From contig NZ_LMKM01000033.1 in assembly GCF_001421515.1 (NCBI RefSeq), forward strand, positions 159,719 through 223,718: 64,000 nucleotides of DNA. Reading direction: 5' to 3'. Both the position numbers and the translations under genes were made by a program. Below the pieces are notes generated by a model. That model searched no databases and was not told the origin of the DNA. It saw only the letters and a list, made by a program, of their open reading frames with translations. Positions 54,001 to 61,979 of the stretch are shown piece after piece (the first letter of the stretch is position 1; each line of letters begins with the position of its first letter). The stretch comes from Pedobacter sp. Leaf216. GTDB taxonomy: Bacteria > Bacteroidota > Bacteroidia > Sphingobacteriales > Sphingobacteriaceae.

Positions 54001-54337
54001 GTTGAATACCAAATGCTGTTACAACCACATCACTTAAGGCTTTTGCATCCTGTTTTAATGTTATGTTTAGTGTAGATTCTGCCCCTACAGAAACTTCCTG
54101 CCTGGCATATCCAATTGCCGAAAATACAAGTACTTCATTCGGGTTAACTGCTATAGAAAATTTTCCGGCACCATCGGTTTGGGTAGCTTTAGTTGTTCCT
54201 TTAACAGAAACACTTACCCCGGGAATTGTTCCCGATGCATCTCTTACCGTTCCGGTAATTGTTTTTTGCGCAAAAGCATTTATCGTTATAAGTGATAACA
54301 ATAGTATACTTAAACACCTTAAGTACATTTTTTCCAT
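51005..54337 (-). CDS. SusC/RagA-family TonB-dependent outer-membrane transporter
   Basis: A 1110 aa TonB-dependent porin that imports oligosaccharides. Signal peptide about 1-23 (INAFAQ), a carboxypeptidase-D regulatory-like domain (about 25-95, TITGTVRDASGTIPGVSV), a SusC linker (DVVVTAFGIQRQKKALGYST), the plug with VNVQIRGINS and SGVIIITTKKG, and a beta-barrel ending in SFGFSLNASF with the terminal Phe of outer-membrane proteins. First gene of the PUL operon with SusD. The linked ROK gene upstream probably controls it. No promoter consensus was seen. Confidence 0.96.
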   Translation of the reverse strand: MEKMYLRCLSILLLSLITINAFAQKTITGTVRDASGTIPGVSVSVKGTTKATQTDGAGKFSIAVNPNEVLVFSAIGYARQEVSVGAESTLNITLKQDAKALSDVVVTAFGIQRQKKALGYSTATVSAKELTEAGNTNFASALYGKASGVQVTTAPGGASSAVNVQIRGINSINYNQQPLYVVDGVVIRSEGQYGASGRNNGGFYDDQRIRGNGILDINPEDIESLSVLKGASASALYGSDAGSGVIIITTKKGIKGKGPTVDVNYFGTVEQPAFLPNYQNVYGQGYDRATNLSVGATEEGWIADSKSPSGFRPNFRAYANFGPKMDGQQVRWWDGSIRSFSPQPDNYKNIFRNGLSSSANIALSNQTDNYSYRISYTRLDYDGIQRESGLKKNSFTLNSSLKLSKSLSVDVVANYVNSITHNRAYQTNRLAQSFDGFFGRNEDIDLVREKYQTSQGYAWVPFNQTARNPAEAFVFNVRPNLYDYFWSTLKNTSDETENRLYSSATLNWDIFSKLKFRGRVGNDYTGRNTEDKNYSQFPVAFNPETSSTGAYSTGNGTYSTIYTDALLTYSDNITKDLSFSASAGFTSRRENYKDQSSGTQFGLVSENWFSLNNSYGILQTSASRRSLLKYGSFGILNLSYKDYLFVEGTIRQESSSTLPPLNNTYYYPSVNGSFVFTDAFKGALPEFLSYGKLRASYGVVANAALPYESNVSYGQNSLQTNNGSVPQLVLPGGYGNESLQPEKKYEQEYGLETRFLNGRFGIDLSYYSNRIRNQILRLQIASSNGSGSQIVNVGEIGSKGWELSLNAKPIVSTDFNWQTSLNFSQNRTKVYALAPGIPELIFFNGEDNAIRITAKPGDDLGNIYVYPTKTNAGGQKVVSDDGFYVIDKSQYVKAGNVTPSITGGLSNTLNYKNFSFSFLVDYRFGSDVVSTPLKYATGTGVYENTLQYRDTEHGGLSYYVNSAGANVLLPNANSAAPGGQKVYHDGLILPGVKANGQPNDIILDAASYYFNSFAAGSSDALNQEGAVYKNNFIKLRELTLGYRLPNNLIKKIGMSNMRISLIGRNLLYFHRTLKNLDPETLIGDKWYSQGVDNGSLPATRSFGFSLNASF

Positions 54338-54421
54338 GATTATTGATTAGTTTAAAAATTAGTTGAAATTTGTTTGATTTGATCGAGTTAGTAAATGTTT
54401 TTATTTCTCCATAATAATGAT

Positions 54422-55636
54422 TTAAATGAGTGGATTAGTTACCATTTCTTCGAAATGGCTATGTTCAACTGCTAAGCTTGCAGCAGCCAATAATTCGGCT
54501 TCGTCTGTTAGTGTAGAAAGCCTGATTTCAGTTTGCTCGGCAATGCGGGGAATGCAAAATTCGTGTATAGCTTGTTGTATCGGAGGCAATAGCATTTTAC
54601 CTGCTTTAGCACCTCTTCCGCTCAAAACAATACACTGTGGATTTAAAAGATGGATAAGAGTTGCAATACCTTTACCCAATTGAAAAATGGCTTTAACTAA
54701 AATAGATATAGCAACCGGATCTTGCTGTCTTACAGCTGTTAAAAAATGATCGGCGGGGTGCTTGCTTTTATCTTCAAACAATTTATTCATGCTTGATTCT
54801 GCACCATTTTTAATTTCCTGTTCTGATTTTTTTGCCATTACCAGTAGAGAAGTATCTACTTCCAAACACCCACGTCTGCCACATGAACATAAATTATCAC
54901 TATCAGAAAGTGGGATGTGGCTAAACTCACCTGCACTTCCACTACTTCCCCTGTAAAGCTTACCATCAATTATCATCCCTAAACCTGTACCCCACCCGAT
55001 ATTAACAACCATAACATCTTTAAGATCAACAGCTTCACCAAAATTTAATTCAGCAAGGGCAATTAAACTCGAGTCATTATCAATATAAACGGGTAAACCG
55101 ATATTTAAAGCAAGGCATGCCTGCAATGTAGTATCTTCTTCAACCTTTAAGAATGAGTGATTAATGCCTTCTTCTGCATTAACAAAACCAGGCATACCAA
55201 TGCCAACACCTAAAATATTATCTCTATCAATTCCAGATTGATTTATACTGGTATTTATAAAATTGACAAGATCATTGATGTTGTTATTCTCGGATGATAG
55301 ATTGAATTCTAATGATTGAATTGGTATAATCATCTTCCTGGAAAGATCGTAAATGGTTAGCCTTGTGGTAAGCTGATCCATTGCAATCGCTACTACATAT
55401 TTGGCCAGCTTTGGATTGATAAAGAACATAGCTGCTCTTCTACCACCGGTTGATGGCGCATAACCCTCTTCTAAAACATAACCTTCAGCTATTAAGCCAT
55501 TAACAACAGCTGTAACCAAGGGTAAACTTTTCTGTGTCAACTTACTTAAATCTGTAAGTGAAAGCGACTTCTTATAATATAAATGCTTAATGATACCAGC
55601 CTTCAGACGCTGATTTTTCTTCACAATTACAGACAT
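54422..55636 (-). CDS. ROK-family transcriptional regulator (NagC/XylR type)
   Basis: A 404 aa protein with an N-terminal winged helix (LTDLSKLTQKSLPLVTAVVNG, about residues 24-45) and a C-terminal ROK sugar-kinase-like domain: VGIGMPGFVN, NIGWGTGLGMII and the zinc-binding CSCGRRGCLE motif. ROK repressors bind a sugar or sugar phosphate and release DNA. Placed directly upstream of and on the same strand as susC, it should regulate the PUL, and its effector may be a sugar released by the fucosidase or GH3 enzyme. It has its own perfect promoter box. Confidence 0.93.
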   Translation of the reverse strand: MSVIVKKNQRLKAGIIKHLYYKKSLSLTDLSKLTQKSLPLVTAVVNGLIAEGYVLEEGYAPSTGGRRAAMFFINPKLAKYVVAIAMDQLTTRLTIYDLSRKMIIPIQSLEFNLSSENNNINDLVNFINTSINQSGIDRDNILGVGIGMPGFVNAEEGINHSFLKVEEDTTLQACLALNIGLPVYIDNDSSLIALAELNFGEAVDLKDVMVVNIGWGTGLGMIIDGKLYRGSSGSAGEFSHIPLSDSDNLCSCGRRGCLEVDTSLLVMAKKSEQEIKNGAESSMNKLFEDKSKHPADHFLTAVRQQDPVAISILVKAIFQLGKGIATLIHLLNPQCIVLSGRGAKAGKMLLPPIQQAIHEFCIPRIAEQTEIRLSTLTDEAELLAAASLAVEHSHFEEMVTNPLI

Positions 55637-55652
55637 TTTATTTGATTATATT

Positions 55653-55660
55653 CAAACTTA
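55653..55660 (-). promoter_or_regulatory. ROK gene promoter -7 box
   Basis: On the minus strand TAAGTTTG matches TAnnTTTG exactly, 16 bases before the start codon. No TTTG at the ideal -33 distance. Confidence 0.6.
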
Positions 55661-55730
55661 ATAAATATTTTTAAAACATAGTTATACTTTTTAATTTTTT
55701 TTTTAAGTTAATTATGAATCGACATAAAAC

Positions 55731-55766
55731 AAAAAGGGCGAATAATCTTCGATTATCCGCCCCTTT
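55731..55766 (-). terminator. Intrinsic terminator after lepB
   Basis: On the minus strand AAAGGGGCGGATAAT and ATTATTCGCCCTTTTT form a long stem with one mismatch, with loop CGAAG. Confidence 0.88.
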
Positions 55767-55783
55767 AAAAGAATTATATTTTA

Positions 55784-56977
55784 TTAATGGATACCCATAA
55801 ATAATCTACTCCATCGTATTTTATGCAAAAACGACGCTGTACTGTCCCAACTCATCCAAACAAATAAGGCTTTGCCTACAATATGATCTTCTGGTACAAA
55901 ACCCCAATAGCGTGAGTCGGCAGAGTTATGGCGGTTATCACCCATCATCCAGTAGTAGTCCATTTTAAAAGTATAAGTAGTGGCAACCTTGTCATTAATG
56001 TACCAAACACCCGCTTTTTGTTCTACTTTGTTTCCTTCGTAAGTTCTAATTGCCCTGTAATAAAGCGGCATGGTATTGCTATCAATTTTAACCGTCCACC
56101 CTTTTGAAGGAATCTTAACCGGACCAAAGTTATCCCTGTTCCATACACGGTTAGGATCATTAGGAAAAACGCCTCCCGGAACAGCACCGGGTGCATCAGG
56201 ACTTAGCGTTACCGATTTTACAAAATCAAAAGTTTTCAGTTTATCGGCAATTTCTGGCGAAGCATCTACCACATACGTATTGGCAGATACTGGTGGCGTA
56301 CCACCAAGGTTCAGGTTATATTCGTCAAGCGCAGCATAATTAAAATCCATGGTTTTAAATTCGATGCGATAAGGCATCATACCTGTGTTTTTTAAAGGCT
56401 CGTTTTTACCATTTACATTCGCAATACCATTGCTCATTGAAATTACATCGCCAGGGATGCCAATACAACGCTTAATAAAATTTTCACGCTTATCAACCGG
56501 CCTGTCTGTAATGGTATAAGTACTTCTTACCTGTTCGCGGCCCATGCCCCTAACTAGCTCGTAATAACTTGCTGCCTGATTTTCTACAGCAACGGTATCG
56601 CCCTCCGGAAAATTAAAAACAACTACATCATTTCTTTTAATTTTGGATAAACCAGGTAAACGGTGATATTTCCACTGTACGCCATCCCAATACGCTTTAG
56701 TTGATGTTGTTAATGGCATAGTATGGTGAGCAAAAGGAAAAGCAACGGGCGTCATCGGAATACGTGCACCATAATTTACCTTACTTACAAAAAGAAAATC
56801 TCCGATAAGTAAAGATCTTTCCATTGATCCAGAAGGAATGGTATAAGCTTCGATAAAAAATACACGAATGATTGTTGCTGCTACTACTGCGAAAACAATA
56901 GCATCTACCCATTCGCGGGTTTTCGTTTTTTTCTTCCTTGGGGCATCATTTTTTTTCTGCCAGAATTTGTAATTCAT
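55784..56977 (-). CDS. lepB: Signal peptidase I
   Basis: Inner-membrane serine protease that removes signal peptides. The 397 aa protein has one N-terminal helix (about 25-43), the catalytic Ser51 in IPSGSMERSLLIGDFL, the Lys box in IKRNDVVVFNFPEGD, and MMGDNRHNSADSRYWGFVPEDH in the C-terminal part. It carries the long insertion between the Lys box and the C-terminal box seen in Bacteroidota. It is the last gene of the parA-parB-DUF5683-dapB-lepB cluster, before a terminator. Confidence 0.96.
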   Translation of the reverse strand: MNYKFWQKKNDAPRKKKTKTREWVDAIVFAVVAATIIRVFFIEAYTIPSGSMERSLLIGDFLFVSKVNYGARIPMTPVAFPFAHHTMPLTTSTKAYWDGVQWKYHRLPGLSKIKRNDVVVFNFPEGDTVAVENQAASYYELVRGMGREQVRSTYTITDRPVDKRENFIKRCIGIPGDVISMSNGIANVNGKNEPLKNTGMMPYRIEFKTMDFNYAALDEYNLNLGGTPPVSANTYVVDASPEIADKLKTFDFVKSVTLSPDAPGAVPGGVFPNDPNRVWNRDNFGPVKIPSKGWTVKIDSNTMPLYYRAIRTYEGNKVEQKAGVWYINDKVATTYTFKMDYYWMMGDNRHNSADSRYWGFVPEDHIVGKALFVWMSWDSTASFLHKIRWSRLFMGIH

Positions 56978-57148
56978 ATATCTTATTTTTGGTTGGCGAT
57001 CAACTTAATCGTTTACCTGTTATCTGTATTTCTTTGGGTGTGTTTCACAAATTGCGTGATATCACAGATTTATTTTTGACATGTCAATCGGTTAACTGCA
57101 TTAACTGATCAACTGAAATTGGCTAACCGTTAACCGAAAACTGTTTTT

Positions 57149-57883
57149 CTACTCAAAAATATCAGTAATGTTGTAAAATCCCTTTTTATCTTTCACCCAT
57201 TCTGCCGCAACAACTGCACCTAACGCAAAACCAGCTCTGTTATTTGCGGTATGTTTGATTTCAATTTCATCTACCTCACTACTGTAAATTACGGTATGTG
57301 TACCTGGAATATTTTCTATCCTATGCGATTCTATAAGCAATTGATCTGCTTTAGGAAACAATTCCACATCAGTACCTACCACTTCATTTAACCATTCCTG
57401 CTTGCGCTCCAAATTATCAACAATGCCCTCGGCCAGCGTGATGGCTGTACCGCTTGGTGCATCTAATTTTTGGGTATGGTGAATTTCTTCTACCTGCACC
57501 TCGTAAGCCGGATAATTATTCATCAATTTGGCCAAAGTTTGGTTAAGCTTAAAAAATAAATTTACGCCAATACTAAAGTTAGACCCATAAAGCAAAGTAT
57601 TGTTACTGTTGCTGCAATCATCTTTAACCTCTTGCAGCTTGCCATACCAACCGGTTGTGCCTACAACTACCGGAACGTTGGCATCAAAACAGGCATCAAT
57701 GTTTTTCAAAACCGAATCAGGAGTACTGAAATCAATCGCCACATCTGCTGATTTTAAATTCTGCCTGGTTAAATCCTCCTGATTATCGATTGATATTTTT
57801 AAAACGATTTCGTGACCGCGTTCAAGTGCAAATCTTTCGATAATCTGCCCCATTTTGCCATAACCTAAAAGCGCAATTTTCAT
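57149..57883 (-). CDS. dapB: 4-hydroxy-tetrahydrodipicolinate reductase
   Basis: Reduces 4-hydroxy-tetrahydrodipicolinate in the lysine/diaminopimelate pathway. The 244 aa protein has the nucleotide-binding GYGKMG (residues 7-12), the SNFSIGVNLFF segment, EIHHTQKLDAPSGTA with the catalytic His and Lys region, and ends near the C-terminus with ADNAR-like HTANNRAGFALGA. It sits between the DUF5683 gene and lepB. Its metabolic partner asd is at the other end of the window. Confidence 0.96.
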   Translation of the reverse strand: MKIALLGYGKMGQIIERFALERGHEIVLKISIDNQEDLTRQNLKSADVAIDFSTPDSVLKNIDACFDANVPVVVGTTGWYGKLQEVKDDCSNSNNTLLYGSNFSIGVNLFFKLNQTLAKLMNNYPAYEVQVEEIHHTQKLDAPSGTAITLAEGIVDNLERKQEWLNEVVGTDVELFPKADQLLIESHRIENIPGTHTVIYSSEVDEIEIKHTANNRAGFALGAVVAAEWVKDKKGFYNITDIFE

Positions 57884-58007
57884 TTTTATATATTTATTTC
57901 CGTTTTTGTTAATTTAATAGTCGTTAAAACAGCTTTAGTGGTTTAAAGGTAATAAAACGATCAAGATTTCATATTGAAAATGGAGAAATCATTTATCGTT
58001 TCATTTT

Positions 58008-58730
58008 CTAAAAGGTTAGCGATAATTTTAATGCAGGTGTGGCATTAAAGCCATACATAGTGCTTGAATTGATCATTGAGGGCGTAACCTTAAAAGAAAG
58101 ATTGTTATCAATATTGAAAAAGTGCAGTCGTGCAGCCACATAAGCATCAACAATATTGGCAGCATAAAGTAACCCATAAGAAAAAAGCACGATCTGAGAA
58201 TTTCGTTTATAAAGGCTTTTTCCATCCAATATCCCCTGATTGGTATATTGTGATAAACCCTGATCTGATTTTTTTCCCGGATTTTGTTCTCGATATTGTG
58301 CTTCTGCCAAAAACCGATTATAATTTTTCCTACTATCAAGGTAGGATAAAGTGAGCGCAGTGGCACCGCCATAAATGGCTACAATTTTACCACCTGTATA
58401 CAGCTTTTGTAATACCTGGCTTTTGCCTGCTCTTGTACCATAACCGTCATTAAGCAACTGTATATTATACAATTGCCCCCAACCCGGAATCAGCATCGAT
58501 CTGAAAACGGCCTTCCTACCTGCAACCTTACCAGGGTTTACGTATTTGGCCTTCATCGAATCTTTCCTGGTCATCGGTTTTTTAGCCGCAGTATCTATTG
58601 ATTTGGATAGTTTAATTTTTTTAGTGGGTTCAACAGATTTTAACACCGTATCCTTAACCTGCGCCGAGGCGAGGTTTACAAGAAAAAATGTAAATAGGGA
58701 AACCAGTATTAAAAGCTTAGTCTTTTGCAT
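58008..58730 (-). CDS. DUF5683 protein
   Basis: A 240 aa exported protein (signal peptide about 1-23, LASAQ). It has the DUF5683 signature MLIPGWGQLYN (near residue 85), a central helical hydrophobic region and a C-terminal beta-like part with LSFKVTPS and a terminal LKLSLTF. Proteins of this family are typical of Bacteroidota and probably sit in the envelope, but their role is unknown. The start ATG overlaps the parB stop (TAATG), indicating translational coupling to parB. Confidence 0.85.
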   Translation of the reverse strand: MQKTKLLILVSLFTFFLVNLASAQVKDTVLKSVEPTKKIKLSKSIDTAAKKPMTRKDSMKAKYVNPGKVAGRKAVFRSMLIPGWGQLYNIQLLNDGYGTRAGKSQVLQKLYTGGKIVAIYGGATALTLSYLDSRKNYNRFLAEAQYREQNPGKKSDQGLSQYTNQGILDGKSLYKRNSQIVLFSYGLLYAANIVDAYVAARLHFFNIDNNLSFKVTPSMINSSTMYGFNATPALKLSLTF

Positions 58731-59638
58731 TACCAGTCTAATAATTCTAAAATCCTGTTTAAATCATCATCACTCATAAAAGGAATCTCAATTGCCCCTT
58801 TACCATTCTGGCTGATTTTTAACTTTACACGGGTTGCAAATTTTGAAGCCAGATCATCTTGTAGTTTTTGATATTGAAAGGAAACACCTTTTACTTTAGG
58901 TTTCTCACTGGCTGGCAAAGGTAAATGCTGCAAATTGCGCACAATTTCTTCAACTTTACGTACCGAAAGGCCTTTTTCTAAAATCTCCTGGTGGATGAAC
59001 AATTGTTTATCCACGCCATCTACATTAATTAAAGCCCTTGCATGGCCCATACTAATTTTCTGGTCGCGGATTGAGGCTTGTATTGCTGGTGGAAGTTTTA
59101 GCAAACGCAGGTAATTGGTAACCGTTGTACGGTTTTTACCTACGCGTTCGCCCAATTGCTCTTGCTTTAGGCCCACCTCATCAATCATTCTCTGGAAACT
59201 CAATGCCACCTCGATGGCATTTAAATTTTCGCGCTGAATATTTTCAATCAATGCCATTTCCAACATCTGCTGGTCGTTGGCACTGCGGATATATGCTGGA
59301 ATTTGTGTTAAACCGGCCAATTTTGAAGCCCTGAACCTGCGTTCGCCCGAAATTAACTGGTATTTATTTGCACCTGTTTTTCTAACCGTAATCGGCTGAA
59401 TCAGTCCCTGTACTTTTATTGAATCGGCAAGTTCGTTTAAAGCTACCTGATCAAATTCGGTTCGTGGCTGGTATGGGTTGGTTTCAACTTCAGTTAAACT
59501 TACGTGACTGATATTGCCAATCTGCTCGGTTTCGCTTACAGCATTTACCTGCTGCTTTGGCGGATGAGAAGATTCGCTATCATCTAAAAGCGCACTTAAA
59601 CCCCTTCCTAAACCTGTTTTTCGCTGAAAAGATGTCAT
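58730..59638 (-). CDS. parB: Chromosome partitioning protein ParB
   Basis: The CTP-binding parS-recognising protein of chromosome segregation. The 302 aa protein has GLGRGLSALLDD at the N-terminus, the CTP/arginine motifs NPYQPRTEFD and GERRFRASKLAG, the helix-turn-helix region (LKQEQLGERVGKNRTTVTNY) and a C-terminal dimer domain. It follows parA with an 7-base gap, and overlaps the DUF5683 start by one base. I found no parS site (TGTTTCACGTGAAACA-like) in the window by eye. Confidence 0.96.
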   Translation of the reverse strand: MTSFQRKTGLGRGLSALLDDSESSHPPKQQVNAVSETEQIGNISHVSLTEVETNPYQPRTEFDQVALNELADSIKVQGLIQPITVRKTGANKYQLISGERRFRASKLAGLTQIPAYIRSANDQQMLEMALIENIQRENLNAIEVALSFQRMIDEVGLKQEQLGERVGKNRTTVTNYLRLLKLPPAIQASIRDQKISMGHARALINVDGVDKQLFIHQEILEKGLSVRKVEEIVRNLQHLPLPASEKPKVKGVSFQYQKLQDDLASKFATRVKLKISQNGKGAIEIPFMSDDDLNRILELLDW

Positions 59639-59645
59639 CTATAAT

Positions 59646-60449
59646 TTATAAAGTTGCTGTTCCAATATTTTCTTCTTCCTTTAACAGGCCGTTTTTCTTC
59701 ACAATTTCGCGGGCAAGGTTAAGGTAATTTATGGCTCCTTTACAGTTTGCATCGTGCATAATTACCGAAACACCATAACTTGGTGCCTCACTTAAACGTG
59801 TGTTACGCTGTATTATCGTATCGAAAACGAGTTCGTGGAAATGGGTTCTCACCTCTTCTACCACCTGGTTGGATAAACGTAAACGAACATCATACATGGT
59901 TAATAAAATACCTTCAATTTCCAGGTCAGGATTTAAACGGTTTTGAACAATTTTGATGGTGTTTAAAAGCTTACCCAATCCCTCTAATGCAAAATACTCA
60001 CACTGAACAGGAATAATAACCGAATCGGCTGCTGTTAAAGCATTGATGGTAATTAAACCTAAGGATGGAGAACAATCAATGATGATAAAATCGTACTGGT
60101 CTTTAATTTTCTCTAAAACCGCTTTCATTTTATATTCACGGTTATTGAGATTAATCATCTCAATTTCTGCACCAACAAGGTCTATATGTGCAGGCAGTAA
60201 ATCTAAATTCGGTGTATCCGTTTTTTGAATGGCCTGTAAAGGATCTATATCATTAATGATGCACTCGTAAATACTATCTTTAATATTCCGGGGATCGAAA
60301 CCGATACCTGAAGTCGAATTTGCCTGAGGATCAGCATCAACCAGTAAAGTTTTATATTCTAGTACGGCCAAACTCGCAGCCAGGTTTATTGATGAAGTTG
60401 TTTTACCAACACCACCTTTTTGATTTGCTAATGCAATAATTTTGCTCAT
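59646..60449 (-). CDS. parA: Chromosome partitioning ATPase ParA (Soj)
   Basis: A Walker-type ATPase that drives segregation of ParB-parS complexes. The 267 aa protein begins with the deviant Walker A motif ANQKGGVGKTTS, followed by VDADPQANSTSG and IIDCSPSLGLIT. First gene of the five-gene minus-strand cluster parA-parB-DUF5683-dapB-lepB. No consensus promoter was seen immediately upstream. Confidence 0.96.
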   Translation of the reverse strand: MSKIIALANQKGGVGKTTSSINLAASLAVLEYKTLLVDADPQANSTSGIGFDPRNIKDSIYECIINDIDPLQAIQKTDTPNLDLLPAHIDLVGAEIEMINLNNREYKMKAVLEKIKDQYDFIIIDCSPSLGLITINALTAADSVIIPVQCEYFALEGLGKLLNTIKIVQNRLNPDLEIEGILLTMYDVRLRLSNQVVEEVRTHFHELVFDTIIQRNTRLSEAPSYGVSVIMHDANCKGAINYLNLAREIVKKNGLLKEEENIGTATL

Positions 60450-60520
60450 CTATGTATCCGAAATTTACTTAACGTTTATTTGGGCTGTGATATTTATGCG
60501 TTTTAATTGGCAAAAAGTTC

Positions 60521-60528
60521 TATTTTTG
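60521..60528 (+). promoter_or_regulatory. Promoter -7 box upstream of the FMN reductase gene
   Basis: TATTTTTG matches TAnnTTTG exactly. It lies about 100 bases before the ATG at 60630, and TTTT is in the -33 position. The leader is long but no leader ORF was found. Confidence 0.45.
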
Positions 60529-60629
60529 CCTTGTTTACGGCCTTTTTCACAATCAGCTAAGATACAAACTATATGGCAATTTTAGCAAGAAGCGCATTTG
60601 GGTTTTACACATCTTATTAACAATTATCC

Positions 60630-61151
60630 ATGATCACGATTATAGCCGCCACAAACAGACCCAATAGCAATACGCTAAAAGTTGCTAAATATTACCAAAG
60701 CCAACTAAAAGAAAAAGGCAATCCTGCTCATTTGTTCAGTTTAGAGCATCTGCCTGCTGATGTATTAAATACTGATATGTACGGCAAAAGATCGGATGCT
60801 TTTCAGGAAATCCAGAACATGATCAATAAAACGGATAAGTTTATATTTATTATGCCCGAATATAATGGCAGCTACCCTGGTGTGTTAAAAGTGTTAATCG
60901 ATGCCTGTAATTTCCCTGATAGTTTTTATGATAAAAAGGCGGCATTGGTTGGCATTTCTTCCGGTAAATATGGCAATATTCGTGGTGTAGATCATTTTAC
61001 AGGTGTTTGTCATTATATTCATCTCAATATTTTGCCCCTTCGTTTGCATATTCCCAATATTAAAGCCGAACTGGATGCTGAAGGTAATCTCAATCAGCCT
61101 GATACAGTTAAGTTTACCAACGAACAGATAGAGAAGTTTATCAAGTTTTAA
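60630..61151 (+). CDS. NADPH-dependent FMN reductase family protein
   Basis: A 173 aa flavodoxin-fold protein. ATNRPNSNTLKVAKYY (residues 7-22) binds the FMN phosphate, FIMPEYNGSYPGVLKVLID matches the conserved FMN-ring loop, and the ISSGKYGNIRG segment follows. It should reduce quinones, chromate or azo compounds using NAD(P)H. It is divergent from parA. The physiological substrate cannot be deduced. Confidence 0.9.
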   Translation: MITIIAATNRPNSNTLKVAKYYQSQLKEKGNPAHLFSLEHLPADVLNTDMYGKRSDAFQEIQNMINKTDKFIFIMPEYNGSYPGVLKVLIDACNFPDSFYDKKAALVGISSGKYGNIRGVDHFTGVCHYIHLNILPLRLHIPNIKAELDAEGNLNQPDTVKFTNEQIEKFIKF

Positions 61152-61159
61152 TAAAACAT

Positions 61160-61979
61160 TCGTCTCTTTAATAAACAATTTTATAACCCACAACAGATTA
61201 TAGGGTCTTCTCAGCGAGACGATTCCTTGATAAGCTAATTGCAAAATTGGCGTTTATCACCTTCCAAAAAATATTAGCATCTTCCTCTTCTTTTGGAAAG
61301 CGAAATCTGTATTTCATAGGAGCGTTAGTCCTGCTTTTCATTACAAGTCCGCAATCGTACCTCGTTTACGGGCTTTCCATGATAATCAGGTTTAGGAACA
61401 AAAACAGTGCCTTGATTTATTTTCAGCACCATACAACCTCAAATAGGATTACAGGCTGCCCTACCTAAACCCGATGGAAGCGGCACGAAGTAAAGCGGAC
61501 AGCGGGAACTGCCTAAACCTAAAATATTACTGCACCTGCTTTCCAAAAAAATTAGCACTTGTTTTCTCGTTGGCATGCTTCCACTATCGTTAAGAACAAA
61601 AATCACCAACCCTAAACCTCCAGAAACTATTTTTCATTTTGATAAAAACCCTTCCAAAATGAAAAGGTTTTTAGCTCAAAACAATCACCAAAAAAACCAT
61701 AAAAACTTAAAAAACAACAACTTAAACAATACGCCAATCCACTGGCATAGCTATTGTAAACAGGCTAAACAACTGCTAAGTATGTAACCTTTGTTATATA
61801 ATGTAGTTAGTAAAGAAACAGATTTAATTATAACCTATTTTTACCAAAAAAAGAGCAGTTGATTTGCGTTACCTAGCGAAAATCTCACCGCCCTTTGCGG
61901 TAAAACCAAAACGTAATGAAACCATCAATGATTTACAAAAATAATAAGTAATAGCTCACCACCATAAAAATAAAAACAG
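61160..61979. other. Repeat-rich gene-free stretch
   Basis: It contains two AACCCGAT/AGCGGGA-type elements in inverted orientation: one near 61290-61395 (TTTTGGAAAGC to ATCAGGTTTAGG) and one at 61455-61560 (CCTAAACCCGATGGAAGCGG to CTGCTTTCCAAAA). The remaining AT-rich part down to the histidine kinase shows no supported gene; two short ORFs here have repeat-like or low-complexity composition. Confidence 0.6.

Noticed and set aside
55784..60600. Replication origin or parS near parAB
   Set aside because: No DnaA-box cluster and no TGTTTCACGTGAAACA-like palindrome was found by eye in this cluster; parAB alone does not prove oriC here.
61247..61787. Two short plus-strand ORFs before the histidine kinase
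   Set aside because: The first lies in inverted repeat elements; the second is Asn/Lys-rich low complexity.
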